NCBI RefSeq assembly: GCF_018882085.1
Contig: NZ_JACVPB010000001.1
Location: 186,001-250,000 of the forward strand
DNA length: 64,000 bases
Source of the DNA: Polynucleobacter sp. AP-Reno-20A-A9
GTDB lineage: Bacteria; Pseudomonadota; Gammaproteobacteria; Burkholderiales; Burkholderiaceae
Reading direction: 5' to 3'
Shown: positions 54,795-63,831 of the stretch, piece after piece
Numbering within the stretch: the first letter of the stretch is position 1
Layout: every line of letters starts with the position of its first letter
Translations under genes and position numbers: made by a program
The notes under the pieces: model-generated
Told to the model about the DNA's origin: nothing
Databases searched by the model: none
What the model saw: the letters and a program-made list of their open reading frames with translations, nothing else

Positions 54795-57761
54795 ATGACA
54801 TACGCTAATCCACAGACAGCAGGCCAACCAGCTGGAGCGAATAACCCAGGAATGAGTCCTGCAGGGGCCGTAAATCAAGCCCCTTCTGCCAGCTTTGTGG
54901 CAGGTGGTGTTGGTGGCGCCCAGGCAACCCAATTATCTGATTACAAAATTATTCGCCGTAATGGTTCAGTTGTAGCGTTTGAGCCATCCAAAATTGCGAT
55001 TGCAGTAACTAAGGCATTTTTAGCGGTTAATGGCGGACAAGGTGCTGCATCAGCACGTGTTCGTGAACAAGTAGAACAGTTGACCCACTCTGTTGTGCGC
55101 GCGTTGTTGCGTAGCCGTCCAAATGGCGGAACTTTCCATATTGAAGATATTCAAGACCAGGTTGAGTTGGCCTTGATGCGTAGTGGTGAGCACAACGTTG
55201 CTCGTGCTTACGTTCTTTATCGCGAAAAGCGCAACCAAGAGCGCGCTGCTCAGCAAGAAGTTTCCCAAGAAGCGCAAACTGCGAATCAAGCTGGTGAGTC
55301 TGGCATCAAGGTAACTGACAACGGCGTTGAGAAGTGGCTTGATATGGCTGCTTTGCGCACTGTGATTGAGGCGGCTTGCGAAGGTTTGGGTAATAACATT
55401 GATGCAACACCAATCATTACTGAAACTATCAAGAATTTGTACGACGGCGTACCAATGGCGCAGGTATATGACTCCGCTATTTTGGCTTCCCGTACTTTGA
55501 TTGAAAAAGATCCTGCATATAGCCAAGTAACAGCGCGCATCTTGATGCACGTAATTCGTAAAGAAATCTTTGGCAAGGAAGTATTGCAAGGTGATACGCA
55601 GGCTGAATACAGCACTTACTTTGCAAAGTACATCAACGAAGGCATTTCTGCTGAATTGTTAGATCCACGTATGCGCGAGTTTGACTTACCGCGCTTGGCC
55701 GCAGCATTGAACGCTAATCGTGACTTGCAGTTCAATTACCTCGGTTTGCAGACTTTGTATGACCGCTATTTCTTGCATATTGAAGAGCGCCGCATTGAAA
55801 TGCCACAGGCTTTCTTTATGCGCGTTGCAATGGGCTTGTCTTTGAATGAGATGGATCGTGAACGTCGTGCGATTGAGTTCTATGAAATCCTCTCTACATT
55901 CGATTTCATGTCCAGCACCCCTACTTTGTTCAACTCTGCCACTACCCGTCCACAGCTTTCTAGCTGCTACTTGACGACTGTGGATGATGATTTAGATGGC
56001 ATCTACGAGGCATTGAAAGAAAACGCTTTGTTATCTAAGTTTGCTGGTGGCTTGGGCAATGACTGGACTAACGTGCGTGCATTGGGAAGCCATATCAAAG
56101 GTACTAACGGTAAATCACAAGGTGTTGTGCCGTTCTTGAAAGTGGTAAATGACACTGCAGTTGCTGTGAACCAAGGCGGTAAGCGTAAAGGTGCGGTTTG
56201 CGCCTACTTGGAAACATGGCACTTAGATATCGAAGAGTTCTTGGAATTGCGTAAGAACACTGGCGACGACCGTCGTCGTACACACGATATGAATACCTCT
56301 AACTGGATTCCTGACTTGTTCATGAAGCGTGTAATGGAAGGTGGCGATTGGACTTTGTTCTCACCATCTAATACCCCGGATTTACATGACAAATTCGGTA
56401 GAGCGTTTGAAGAGGCTTATGTTGCCTATGAGCAAAAAGCTGACCGTGGTGAGTTGAAGCCATTCCGCCGCATTCCAGCGCAGCAATTGTGGCGCAAGAT
56501 GCTCGGTATGTTGTTTGAAACTGGCCACCCATGGATTACTTTCAAGGATCCTTGCAACATTCGTAGCCCACAGCAGCATATTGGTGTAGTTCACTCATCT
56601 AACCTCTGTACTGAGATCACCCTCAATACGAATGAGACTGAGATTGCAGTTTGCAACTTGGGTTCTGTGAACCTAACTGCTCACATGACTACAGATGCCA
56701 ACGGCAAGATGATCTTGGATCACGAGAAGCTTCAAAGAACCGTACGCACTGCAATGCGTATGTTGGACAACGTGATTGATATCAACTACTACGCAGTTGC
56801 TAAAGCGCGTAATTCCAACTTGAAGCACCGTCCAGTCGGCATGGGCATCATGGGCTTCCAGGATTGCTTGCATATGCAGCGTATTCCTTATGCCAGTGAT
56901 GAGGCTGTGAAGTTTGCTGACTCTTCAATGGAAGCCGTTTGCTACTACGCTTATCAAGCATCGAATGAATTGGCGGCTGAGCGCGGCGTTTACAGCACAT
57001 ATAAAGGTTCTTTATGGGATCGCGGCATCCTTCCACAGGATTCAGTAGCAATGTTAGCGGCTGAGCGTGGTGGTTATGTTGAGGTAGATAACTCTTCCAC
57101 TATGGATTGGAGCGGCTTGCGCGCAAGCATTAAGCAACATGGTATGCGTAACTCCAACTGTGTGGCTATTGCCCCAACAGCAACGATTTCTAATATTATT
57201 GGTGTATCGGCTTGTATCGAGCCAACTTTCCAAAACTTGTTTGTGAAATCTAACCTTTCAGGCGAATTTACAGTGGTAAACGAGTACTTGGTGCGTGATT
57301 TGAAAGATCGTGGCCTTTGGGATGAAGTCATGATTGCCGATTTGAAGTACTTTGATGGCACTTTGTCGAAGATTGATCGCATCCCACAAGATTTACGTGA
57401 TTTGTATGCAACTGCCTTTGAGGTTGAGCCAAGCTGGTTGGTTGAGGCAGCATCCCGTCGTCAAAAGTGGATTGACCAAGCTCAGTCATTGAATATCTAC
57501 ATGGGCGGCGCATCTGGTAAGAAATTGGACGATACCTATAAGTTGGCTTGGTTGCGTGGTTTGAAGACAACCTATTACCTCCGCACAATGGCTGCAACAC
57601 ACGTTGAGAAATCAACAGTTGCTAGCGGTCAATTGAACTCTGTTTCTAGTGGCGGTGGTGTAAACGGTACTGATGCGGCAGCAGCGCAAGAATTAGATGG
57701 ACCAGCCTGCACAATGCGCCCAGGCGACGCTGGTTTCGAAGAATGTGAAGCATGCCAATAA
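54795..57761 (+). CDS. nrdA: class Ia ribonucleotide reductase alpha subunit NrdA
   Basis: Catalytic subunit reducing ribonucleoside diphosphates. The first 48 or so residues are a Gly/Ala/Pro/Gln-rich tail, then an ATP-cone (from YKIIRRNGSVVAFEPSKI, about 50-140) for allosteric activity control, then the ten-stranded barrel with SSTPTLFNSATTRPQLSSCYL, NLCTEITLNT and CNLGSVNLTAH. The C-terminus has the CEAC redox pair used for re-reduction by thioredoxin or glutaredoxin. At 988 residues it is longer than the E. coli subunit (761), as is usual in this group. It is preceded by AGGAG and NrdR boxes, and followed by nrdB. Confidence 0.97.
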   Translation: MTYANPQTAGQPAGANNPGMSPAGAVNQAPSASFVAGGVGGAQATQLSDYKIIRRNGSVVAFEPSKIAIAVTKAFLAVNGGQGAASARVREQVEQLTHSVVRALLRSRPNGGTFHIEDIQDQVELALMRSGEHNVARAYVLYREKRNQERAAQQEVSQEAQTANQAGESGIKVTDNGVEKWLDMAALRTVIEAACEGLGNNIDATPIITETIKNLYDGVPMAQVYDSAILASRTLIEKDPAYSQVTARILMHVIRKEIFGKEVLQGDTQAEYSTYFAKYINEGISAELLDPRMREFDLPRLAAALNANRDLQFNYLGLQTLYDRYFLHIEERRIEMPQAFFMRVAMGLSLNEMDRERRAIEFYEILSTFDFMSSTPTLFNSATTRPQLSSCYLTTVDDDLDGIYEALKENALLSKFAGGLGNDWTNVRALGSHIKGTNGKSQGVVPFLKVVNDTAVAVNQGGKRKGAVCAYLETWHLDIEEFLELRKNTGDDRRRTHDMNTSNWIPDLFMKRVMEGGDWTLFSPSNTPDLHDKFGRAFEEAYVAYEQKADRGELKPFRRIPAQQLWRKMLGMLFETGHPWITFKDPCNIRSPQQHIGVVHSSNLCTEITLNTNETEIAVCNLGSVNLTAHMTTDANGKMILDHEKLQRTVRTAMRMLDNVIDINYYAVAKARNSNLKHRPVGMGIMGFQDCLHMQRIPYASDEAVKFADSSMEAVCYYAYQASNELAAERGVYSTYKGSLWDRGILPQDSVAMLAAERGGYVEVDNSSTMDWSGLRASIKQHGMRNSNCVAIAPTATISNIIGVSACIEPTFQNLFVKSNLSGEFTVVNEYLVRDLKDRGLWDEVMIADLKYFDGTLSKIDRIPQDLRDLYATAFEVEPSWLVEAASRRQKWIDQAQSLNIYMGGASGKKLDDTYKLAWLRGLKTTYYLRTMAATHVEKSTVASGQLNSVSSGGGVNGTDAAAAQELDGPACTMRPGDAGFEECEACQ

Positions 57762-57806
57762 GCCGTTTGCTTATTGGTGATTAATAGAAGAATTTAGGAG
57801 AAAGTT

Positions 57807-58991
57807 ATGTTGAATTGGGAAGAGGAAGTTGCTCCAGCACTAGCGAAAGCTGGTCTTGCACCGCAGCCGGTAGCAGTGGAGCCACAACGTCCACAACCAG
57901 ATCAAGTTGCAATGGCACCCCAAACTGCTGCACCTGCGTCAGTAGAGGCCGCCAATTTATCTGGTGGTGCAGCTTTGCGTGTAAACGCCGCTGATAAGCG
58001 CGTGATTAATGCCAAGACTGACGTAAATCAGTTGGTTCCTTTCAAGTACAAATGGGCTTGGGAGAAGTATTTAGCTGGTTGTGCAAACCACTGGATGCCG
58101 CAAGAGATCAATATGAACCGCGATATCGCGCTTTGGAAAGATCCGAATGGCCTAACAGAAGACGAGCGTCGCATCATTAAACGTAATCTTGGTTTCTTTA
58201 CGACTGCAGACTCTTTGGCTGCAAACAACATTGTTTTGGGTACTTATCGCCACATTACGGCTCCAGAATGCCGTCAATACCTATTGCGTCAGGCTTTTGA
58301 AGAGGCAATTCATACCCATGCGTACCAATATATTGTGGAATCTTTGGGTTTAGATCAGGCTGAAATCTTCAATGCGTACAACGAAATTGAATCTATTCGT
58401 GCCAAAGATCAATTCTTAATTCCGTTTATTGATGTTTTAACTGACCCGAATTTTCAGACTGGCACATTAGAAAACGATCAAAAGTTGCTCCGATCACTCA
58501 TTGTTTTTGCTTGCGTGATGGAAGGTTTGTTCTTTTATGTTGGTTTTACGCAAATACTTGCAATGGGTCGTCAAAACAAAATGACGGGTGCTGCTGAGCA
58601 GTATCAATACATCCTGCGCGATGAGTCTATGCACTGCAATTTTGGCATCGATTTGATTAACCAAATCAAGCTGGAGAACCCGCAGTTATGGACTTCCGCG
58701 TTCAAAGACGAGATCAAATCCATCTTCGAAAAAGCGGTTGAATTAGAGTACCGTTATGCTGAAGATACGATGCCTCGCGGAGTGCTCGGATTGAACGCTC
58801 CGATGTTCAAAGGGTACCTAAGATACATCTGTAATCGCAGATGTTTGCAAATAGGACTTGACGCGATGTTCCCAAATGAAGAGAATCCATTTCCATGGAT
58901 GTCAGAAATGATTGATCTGAAAAAAGAGCGAAACTTTTTTGAGACACGCGTTATTGAGTATCAAACTGGCGGTGCGCTAAGTTGGGAGTAG
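57807..58991 (+). CDS. nrdB: class Ia ribonucleotide reductase beta subunit NrdB
   Basis: Di-iron tyrosyl-radical subunit. Iron ligands and radical are in place: [10 protein letters not shown] (Asp), [10 protein letters not shown] (Glu, His and the radical Tyr with E. coli-like spacing), [11 protein letters not shown] (Glu) and [11 protein letters not shown] (Glu, His). The radical Tyr is retained, so this is not a Phe-type class Ic protein. The first 50 residues are a Pro/Gln/Ala-rich extension before the core. The 394-residue protein follows nrdA by 45 bp with its own GGAG ribosome binding site. Confidence 0.97.
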   Translation: MLNWEEEVAPALAKAGLAPQPVAVEPQRPQPDQVAMAPQTAAPASVEAANLSGGAALRVNAADKRVINAKTDVNQLVPFKYKWAWEKYLAGCANHWMPQEINMNRDIALWKDPNGLTEDERRIIKRNLGFFTTADSLAANNIVLGTYRHITAPECRQYLLRQAFEEAIHTHAYQYIVESLGLDQAEIFNAYNEIESIRAKDQFLIPFIDVLTDPNFQTGTLENDQKLLRSLIVFACVMEGLFFYVGFTQILAMGRQNKMTGAAEQYQYILRDESMHCNFGIDLINQIKLENPQLWTSAFKDEIKSIFEKAVELEYRYAEDTMPRGVLGLNAPMFKGYLRYICNRRCLQIGLDAMFPNEENPFPWMSEMIDLKKERNFFETRVIEYQTGGALSWE

Positions 58992-59322
58992 CAAGTAGCA
59001 AGTAAGCGCATGGCCGGCTAAATTGGAGATTAGACGGTTGGATAGTTTAAGAAGTCAGCAAAAACAGACTCAAATCCGAAAACCCTTGTTCAAGGGTGCC
59101 TGGGCTATTCTCTCTATTTTTTCCAGCACATTTAAGAAGCCGTTGTCCTTTGGGGCCACGGCTTTTTTTCCAGGATTCATTAGCGTGCAGCACCTAGCAT
59201 CAAGCCGCGCGCCGATGAATGGCTCGCTCGCCAGATCTAAAGGGTTGCAAAACCCAGCAGAAATGAGTGGTCGGGTCTTCTTAATGTAGTTTGTACTAAT
59301 CCTCACGTGAAGGAGCATTACT
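58992..59322. other. 331-bp gap between nrdB and the H1-like gene
   Basis: It holds the nrdAB terminator (59137-59169) and must contain the promoter of the H1-like gene. Open frames of 88 codons on each strand (59023-59289 plus, 59070-59336 minus) lack ribosome binding sites and recognisable protein features, so they are not called. AGGAG at 59311-59315 serves the next gene. No tRNA or repeat was seen. Confidence 0.6.
59137..59169 (+). terminator. rho-independent terminator of nrdAB
   Basis: AAGCCGT (59137-59143), a 14-nt loop with some internal pairing, ACGGCTT (59158-59164) and a run of Ts to 59169. It is 145 bp past nrdB. Confidence 0.75.
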
Positions 59323-59634
59323 ATGGCAATCGCCAAGAAAAAACCTGCTGCAAAGAAGCCTGCTGCTAAGAAAAAAGTAGCTGCTAAGAAGCCTGCTGCT
59401 AAAAAAGTAGCTAAGAAGAAGCCTGCTGCTAAAAAAGTAGCTGCTAAGAAGCCTGCTGCTAAAAAAGTAGCTGCTAAGAAGCGTCCTGCTGCTAAAAAAG
59501 CTGCTGCTAAGAAGCCTGCTGCTAAAAAAGTAGCTAAGAAGCGTCCTGCTGCTAAAAAAGCTGCTGCTAAAAAGCCAGCTGCTAAAAAAGTAGCTAAAAA
59601 AGTAGCAAAGAAGCGCGTAGCAAAAAAAAAGTAA
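59323..59634 (+). CDS. histone H1-like DNA-binding protein, zero-frame product
   Basis: Lys/Ala/Pro-rich basic protein of 103 residues made of near-perfect AAKKPAAKKV-type repeats, resembling the eukaryotic H1 tail and bacterial Hc1/BpH1 proteins, which bind and compact DNA without sequence specificity. The frame ends at TAA 59632-59634, immediately after A9 (59622-59630). The remaining 42 codons of an H1-like protein continue in the -1 frame to 59759, so this product is either a truncated form or one of two forms. ATG at 59323 with AGGAG upstream. The internal DNA repeats make the gene prone to slippage and length change. Confidence 0.85.
   Translation: MAIAKKKPAAKKPAAKKKVAAKKPAAKKVAKKKPAAKKVAAKKPAAKKVAAKKRPAAKKAAAKKPAAKKVAKKRPAAKKAAAKKPAAKKVAKKVAKKRVAKKK
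59622..59631 (+). promoter_or_regulatory. A9-G slippery tract (A AAA AAG heptamer) in the H1-like gene
   Basis: In the zero frame the codons are GCA AAA AAA AAG TAA. The last seven bases before the stop, A AAA AAG at 59625-59631, form the same heptamer in the same phase as the programmed -1 site of E. coli dnaX. A shift here bypasses the stop and enters the 42-codon extension. A GC-rich hairpin, GCGGGCT with AGCCCGC (59655-59661 and 59674-59680), follows 23 nt later. The A-run is equally a candidate for transcriptional slippage or a sequencing error. Confidence 0.55.
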
Positions 59635-59759
59635 GTAAGCCTGCTGCGAAGAAAGCGGGCTCTGCTGTAAAAAAGCCCGCGGCTAAGAAAGCTGCATCAG
59701 CGACTAGTGCGTTGAATCCTGCCGCTGCTTGGCCCTTCCCAACTGGCACACGTCCTTAA
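59631..59759 (+). pseudogene. out-of-frame C-terminal part of the H1-like protein
   Basis: Reading from GTA at 59631 gives 42 codons: VSKPAAKKAGSAVKKPAAKK, then AASATSALNPAAAWPFPTGT, then RP and a TAA. It continues the same Lys/Ala composition and ends with the LNPAAAWPFPTG tail found at the end of betaproteobacterial H1-like proteins, so it is coding sequence separated by one base from the preceding frame. One additional A in the A9 run, or a -1 ribosomal shift, would join both parts into a 145-residue protein. Confidence 0.82.
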
Positions 59760-59777
59760 TTGGACGGGTGTTACTAG

Positions 59778-59805
59778 AAGGGGTCTCTCACGAGACCCCT
59801 TTTTT
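59778..59805 (+). terminator. rho-independent terminator of the H1-like gene
   Basis: AAGGGGTCTC, TCAC loop, GAGACCCCTT and further Ts to 59805. It lies 18 bp past the -1-frame stop and 143 bp past the zero-frame stop, so the transcript includes the whole extension. Confidence 0.9.
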
Positions 59806-59856
59806 ATTTCCAGACTAAGAAACGAGTGATCCTAGTTAGCCTAGGATTATTTTTGT

Positions 59857-60816
59857 TTAGAAACTAAAGCCAAACGCTGCTTTAAATTGTTCTGCGATCT
59901 GATCTTTGCTTAGTTGGTGATTTTGTGGTCCCTGATGGGTAATCTTGATTGAACCCATGAGGCTAGCAAGGCGACCGGTGGTATCCCAGTCCATGCCGTT
60001 TTCTAGGCCAAACAGTAATCCACCGCGGAATGCATCCCCACAGCCTGTTGGGTCTACTACTTTTGCGGCTGGTACCGGCGGAATCGCAATGCATTTACCT
60101 TCAAAGTAGATATCGGCACCTTGAGCACCTTTAGTAACAATCAGTGCCTTGACTCGCTCAGCCACTTTTGCCAAGCTCAAGCCAGTTCTTTGAGAAAGCA
60201 TCTCTCCCTCGTAGTCATTTACTGCCAAATAGCTGGCGATATCGACCAATTCCAGAAGCTCGGGACCATTAAACATCGGTAAACCTTGGCCTGGATCAAA
60301 GATAAATGGAATATTGGCATCGGCCAATTGATGACAGTGCTCCCACATTCCTTGACGACCATCAGGTGCAACGATTCCTAATTTCGCTGGACCCTTAGCG
60401 TTCTTGCTACGTTCGGCCACAACAGCGGAGACTTGGTTAAGGTGAGATTCACCCATGGCGCCGGGATGGAAAGCGGTGATTTGGTTGTTTGCTTGATCAG
60501 TGGTGATCATGGCTTGTGCGGTAAAAGCTTGATCGATCTGGCGAATATGGCTGGCATCAATCTTGAGTTGCTCAAGACGGCTCATATACGGAGCGGCATC
60601 GCCACCCACTGTGGCCATGATGATGGGATCCCCACCTAAAAGATTGAGGTTGTAAGCAATGTTGCCGGCGCAACCACCAAATTCACGGCGCATAGTGGGC
60701 ACTAAGAAGGCCACATTCAGAATATGAATCTGCTCTGGGAGGATTTGATCGGCAAATTTACCTTCAAAATTCATGATGGTGTCGTAGGCGATAGAGCCAC
60801 AGATCAAGCTAGACAT
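59857..60816 (-). CDS. PfkB-family carbohydrate/nucleoside kinase
   Basis: Ribokinase-fold kinase of 319 residues. The N-terminal PfkB region is FGGCAGNIAYNLNLLGG and the C-terminal signature VDPTGCGDAFRGGLLFGL contains the catalytic Asp and anion hole. LICGSIAYDTIMNFEGKF and the overall pattern are closest to the adenosine kinase-like group, but sugar or nucleoside specificity cannot be decided. It is the last gene of the minus-strand accB-accC-prmA run, 53 bp after the prmA fusion. Confidence 0.86.
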   Translation of the reverse strand: MSSLICGSIAYDTIMNFEGKFADQILPEQIHILNVAFLVPTMRREFGGCAGNIAYNLNLLGGDPIIMATVGGDAAPYMSRLEQLKIDASHIRQIDQAFTAQAMITTDQANNQITAFHPGAMGESHLNQVSAVVAERSKNAKGPAKLGIVAPDGRQGMWEHCHQLADANIPFIFDPGQGLPMFNGPELLELVDIASYLAVNDYEGEMLSQRTGLSLAKVAERVKALIVTKGAQGADIYFEGKCIAIPPVPAAKVVDPTGCGDAFRGGLLFGLENGMDWDTTGRLASLMGSIKITHQGPQNHQLSKDQIAEQFKAAFGFSF

Positions 60817-60869
60817 AAATTACTTTCTTTATAAAAATCGGGGTGTAAATGTGGTGTTTATGGATTGAT

Positions 60870-62399
60870 TTAGGGGTAGAGCACTCGAACACGATAGCCC
60901 GCAGCATTTGGTGGCAGAGAAATGGGTAGCTCAAGCTGAAATATTTCGCCAGAAGAAATCCCTTTTTTTAAAAAATCCGGATGAGATTCTTGCCAAGCTT
61001 TAGATAGCCACTCTTGTGGAGTGAATTGCATTGCCTTGATCTCAGATTCCTCTGCATCAGTCAAAGAAATTTCTAAATTCGGAGCTAAAACAGGAATGGC
61101 TAGGCGATTTTGTATCTCTACTTGCAACAGAGATTGATTTGCGGCGTTTTTAAGCCCCTCGCGCGCGTTTTCTGGTGAAAGTGCGGCTGAAGTTATTTTC
61201 CAAGCGGCAAAATCGCTTACAACGCGATCTAGACATCCTAGTGAGCGACAAAGTTTTTCGTCAATGCGTTGTAAAAGATGAAATGCACGAACAGTAATTG
61301 AATTCGATGTCCCATCAATTCGTGGCGCTAATGCGGGAAGCAATGCGTTTCTAGAAAGGTGCTCTCCAAAAACAAGCAAGAGCAGCAGTAAAACAGCGTA
61401 TAGAGCTAACTTAAGACTTTTTTTTTGAGCAAGTGCAGCAAAAGTATTTTCAGAATTGCTTTGCTTATCCTTGTTTAAGGTGCCGTGTAAGCAAACCCAG
61501 CCCTCACTCTCTTTCCAGACGGAGAGTTTGAGCCATTGGCTATAGGTGGCAATCACTTCTTCAGCTTGGCGGGCAAGTACGCCAGATAAAACAATGCGTC
61601 CGCCTGCTTTCATCTTGTTGACTAAAGCAGGAGCAAGAACTTGCAGTGGATTTGCCAAAATATTGGCCATCACGATGTCGTATTTAGTTTCGGCAGCCAG
61701 CTCGATGGCGCCTTCATTTGGCAAGACGAAGCGAATGGTGGTGTTATTGATTTCTGCATTGCTGCGAGCGGCAACCATCGCTTGTGGATCAATATCAGTG
61801 CCAATCACTGGCTTACAGCCCAGCTTTGCCGCAGCAATTGCCAAAATACCTGAACCACAACCGTAATCTAAGAGACTTTGATTTTGTAAATGGCTTTGTT
61901 GTTCAAGCCAAAGTAGGCATAAATGCGTAGTGGGATGACTGCCAGTGCCAAATGCAAGGCCTGGATCAACGGCAAGACAAATTGCATTGGGATCAGTTGG
62001 TGCGTCATGCCACGATGGCACCACCCAAATCCGCTCACCAATCTGAATGGGTGCAAATTGACTTTGGGTTAAGCGAACCCAATCTTGCTCTTCAACGGTT
62101 TTTTCTTGAGGGGGTGCTAGATGAAAGCCCGCCTCTTTAAGGGATTCAAGCAGATCAGGAATAAACTCCGCGCTGCCTGAGGCATCAATCTCTGGATTAA
62201 AAAGGGCGGTTACCGCTGATCTATCCCATGCTTGTACTTCTGGAGACAGTCCTGGCTCACCATAGAGTGGGTTTTCGTCATAGCCACCAGCAGCATCATC
62301 TTCAACAGTGACGGACAGGGCGCCCAAATCCAAAAGCGCGTCACCCAAAGGCTCAGCGGTTTCGGCGGCTACCGTGAATACCAGTTCACGATAAGACAT
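60870..62399 (-). CDS. prmA: ribosomal protein L11 methyltransferase PrmA fused to a membrane-anchored DUF3426 domain
   Basis: Residues 1-308 are a full PrmA, which trimethylates L11: SAM motif LLDYGCGSGILAIAAAKLG (about 176-194), DPGLAFGTGSHPTTHLCL, and MANILANPLQVLAP. After a Ser/Asn-rich linker comes a membrane helix (about 329-345, SLKLALYAVLLLLLLVFG), then to residue 509 a DUF3426 domain with SLGC (387-390), LEISLTDAEE and FTPQEWL. In related bacteria DUF3426 is a separate protein encoded beside prmA, with an N-terminal zinc ribbon; here the ribbon is missing and there is no stop between the two. The enzyme would be tethered to the membrane with DUF3426 outside. It lies between accC and a kinase. 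Confidence 0.9.
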   Translation of the reverse strand: MSYRELVFTVAAETAEPLGDALLDLGALSVTVEDDAAGGYDENPLYGEPGLSPEVQAWDRSAVTALFNPEIDASGSAEFIPDLLESLKEAGFHLAPPQEKTVEEQDWVRLTQSQFAPIQIGERIWVVPSWHDAPTDPNAICLAVDPGLAFGTGSHPTTHLCLLWLEQQSHLQNQSLLDYGCGSGILAIAAAKLGCKPVIGTDIDPQAMVAARSNAEINNTTIRFVLPNEGAIELAAETKYDIVMANILANPLQVLAPALVNKMKAGGRIVLSGVLARQAEEVIATYSQWLKLSVWKESEGWVCLHGTLNKDKQSNSENTFAALAQKKSLKLALYAVLLLLLLVFGEHLSRNALLPALAPRIDGTSNSITVRAFHLLQRIDEKLCRSLGCLDRVVSDFAAWKITSAALSPENAREGLKNAANQSLLQVEIQNRLAIPVLAPNLEISLTDAEESEIKAMQFTPQEWLSKAWQESHPDFLKKGISSGEIFQLELPISLPPNAAGYRVRVLYP

Positions 62400-62414
62400 G
62401 AAGCGCTTTCATCA

Positions 62415-63779
62415 TTAGGATTTACCGCGACTTGCAGCTTGCTCTTCTAGGCGATGTTCCAGGTAGTGAATGCTGGTGCCGCCTTCAATGAAGTTTGGAT
62501 CCAGCATGAGTTCACGGTGGAGTGGAACGTTGGTTGTAATGCCGTCAATCACCATCTCAGAGAGCGCAATCTGCATGCGGCGAATAGCTTGCTCACGAGT
62601 ATTGCCGTAAGAAATCAATTTGCCGATCATAGAGTCATAGTTTGATGGAACTACGTAGCCACTGTAAGCATGCGAATCAACCCGGATACCGGGACCACCA
62701 GGCATATGGAACGAACCAATTTTGCCTGGGCTTGGAGTGAATTTGAATGGGTCTTCAGCATTCAAGCGGCACTCAATAGCATGACCACGGAAAACAATAT
62801 CTTTTTGGCGATAGCCCAATTTCAGGCCAGCTGCGATACGAATTTGTTCCTGAACAATATCCACACCAGTAATCATTTCGGTCACCGGATGCTCTACCTG
62901 AACGCGGGTATTCATCTCAATAAAGAAGAATTCGCCATCTTCGTAGAGAAACTCAAATGTTCCTGCGCCACGGTAGCCAATCTTGCGACAGGCTTCTGCG
63001 CAACGTTCACCAATTTTGGCGATCAAGCGACGATCAATGCCCGGAGCTGGCGCTTCCTCAATCACTTTTTGATGGCGACGCTGCATAGAGCAGTCGCGCT
63101 CGCCCAACCAAATAGCATTGCCATGGGTATCGGCCAAAATTTGAATCTCTACGTGGCGAGGTTTTTCTAAAAACTTCTCCATATAGACTTCTGGGTTACC
63201 AAACGCACGGCCTGCTTCTTCCCGAGTCATATTGACAGCGTTGATCAGTGCAGCTTCGGTGTGAACCACTCGCATGCCGCGACCACCACCACCGCCAGCA
63301 GCTTTAATGATTACCGGATAACCAACCTTTTTAGCTGTCGCAATAATTTCTTTTGGGTTATCAGGAAGGGCGCCTTCTGATCCAGGTACGCAAGGCACGC
63401 CAGCTTTAATCATGGCGCGTTTTGCAGAAACTTTGTCACCCATCAAGCGAATGGATGCGGCTGTAGGCCCAATAAAAGCAAAGCCAGATTTCTCAACCCG
63501 CTCTGCAAAGTCTGCGTTTTCAGAAAGGAAGCCATAACCAGGATGGATTGCCTCAGCGTCGGTAACTTCCGCCGCAGAAATAATCGCTGGCATATTGAGA
63601 TAGCTAAGCGGAGATGGCGCTGGCCCGATACAAACGGCTTCATCGGCAAGCTTTACATACTTCGCTTCTTTATCTGCGGTGGAGTACACCACTACAGTTT
63701 TAATTCCCAACTCGCGGCATGCGCGTTGGATACGGAGAGCAATTTCTCCCCGATTGGCAATCAGAATCTTATCGAACAT
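62415..63779 (-). CDS. accC: acetyl-CoA carboxylase biotin carboxylase subunit AccC
   Basis: ATP-grasp enzyme carboxylating biotin on AccB, first half-reaction of fatty acid synthesis. It begins [17 protein letters not shown], has [14 protein letters not shown] (ATP lid), [28 protein letters not shown] and [16 protein letters not shown] (metal and catalytic residues), and 454 residues in all. It lies 52 bp downstream of accB. The biotin that it needs could be made by bioABFD at the other end of the window. Confidence 0.97.
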   Translation of the reverse strand: MFDKILIANRGEIALRIQRACRELGIKTVVVYSTADKEAKYVKLADEAVCIGPAPSPLSYLNMPAIISAAEVTDAEAIHPGYGFLSENADFAERVEKSGFAFIGPTAASIRLMGDKVSAKRAMIKAGVPCVPGSEGALPDNPKEIIATAKKVGYPVIIKAAGGGGGRGMRVVHTEAALINAVNMTREEAGRAFGNPEVYMEKFLEKPRHVEIQILADTHGNAIWLGERDCSMQRRHQKVIEEAPAPGIDRRLIAKIGERCAEACRKIGYRGAGTFEFLYEDGEFFFIEMNTRVQVEHPVTEMITGVDIVQEQIRIAAGLKLGYRQKDIVFRGHAIECRLNAEDPFKFTPSPGKIGSFHMPGGPGIRVDSHAYSGYVVPSNYDSMIGKLISYGNTREQAIRRMQIALSEMVIDGITTNVPLHRELMLDPNFIEGGTSIHYLEHRLEEQAASRGKS

Positions 63780-63831
63780 GTCGGCTCTGAGTTAAGTTAG
63801 GGTGAATTGGAATTGATCTAAAGGTAGTCAA

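Noticed and set aside
59023..59336. Two overlapping 88-codon open frames on opposite strands between nrdB and the H1-like gene
   Set aside because: No ribosome binding sites or protein motifs, and the nrdAB terminator lies inside them.
59330..59620. Direct repeats resembling a repeat array
   Set aside because: They are codon repeats of the AAKKPAAKK protein in a single frame, without spacers; not a CRISPR.
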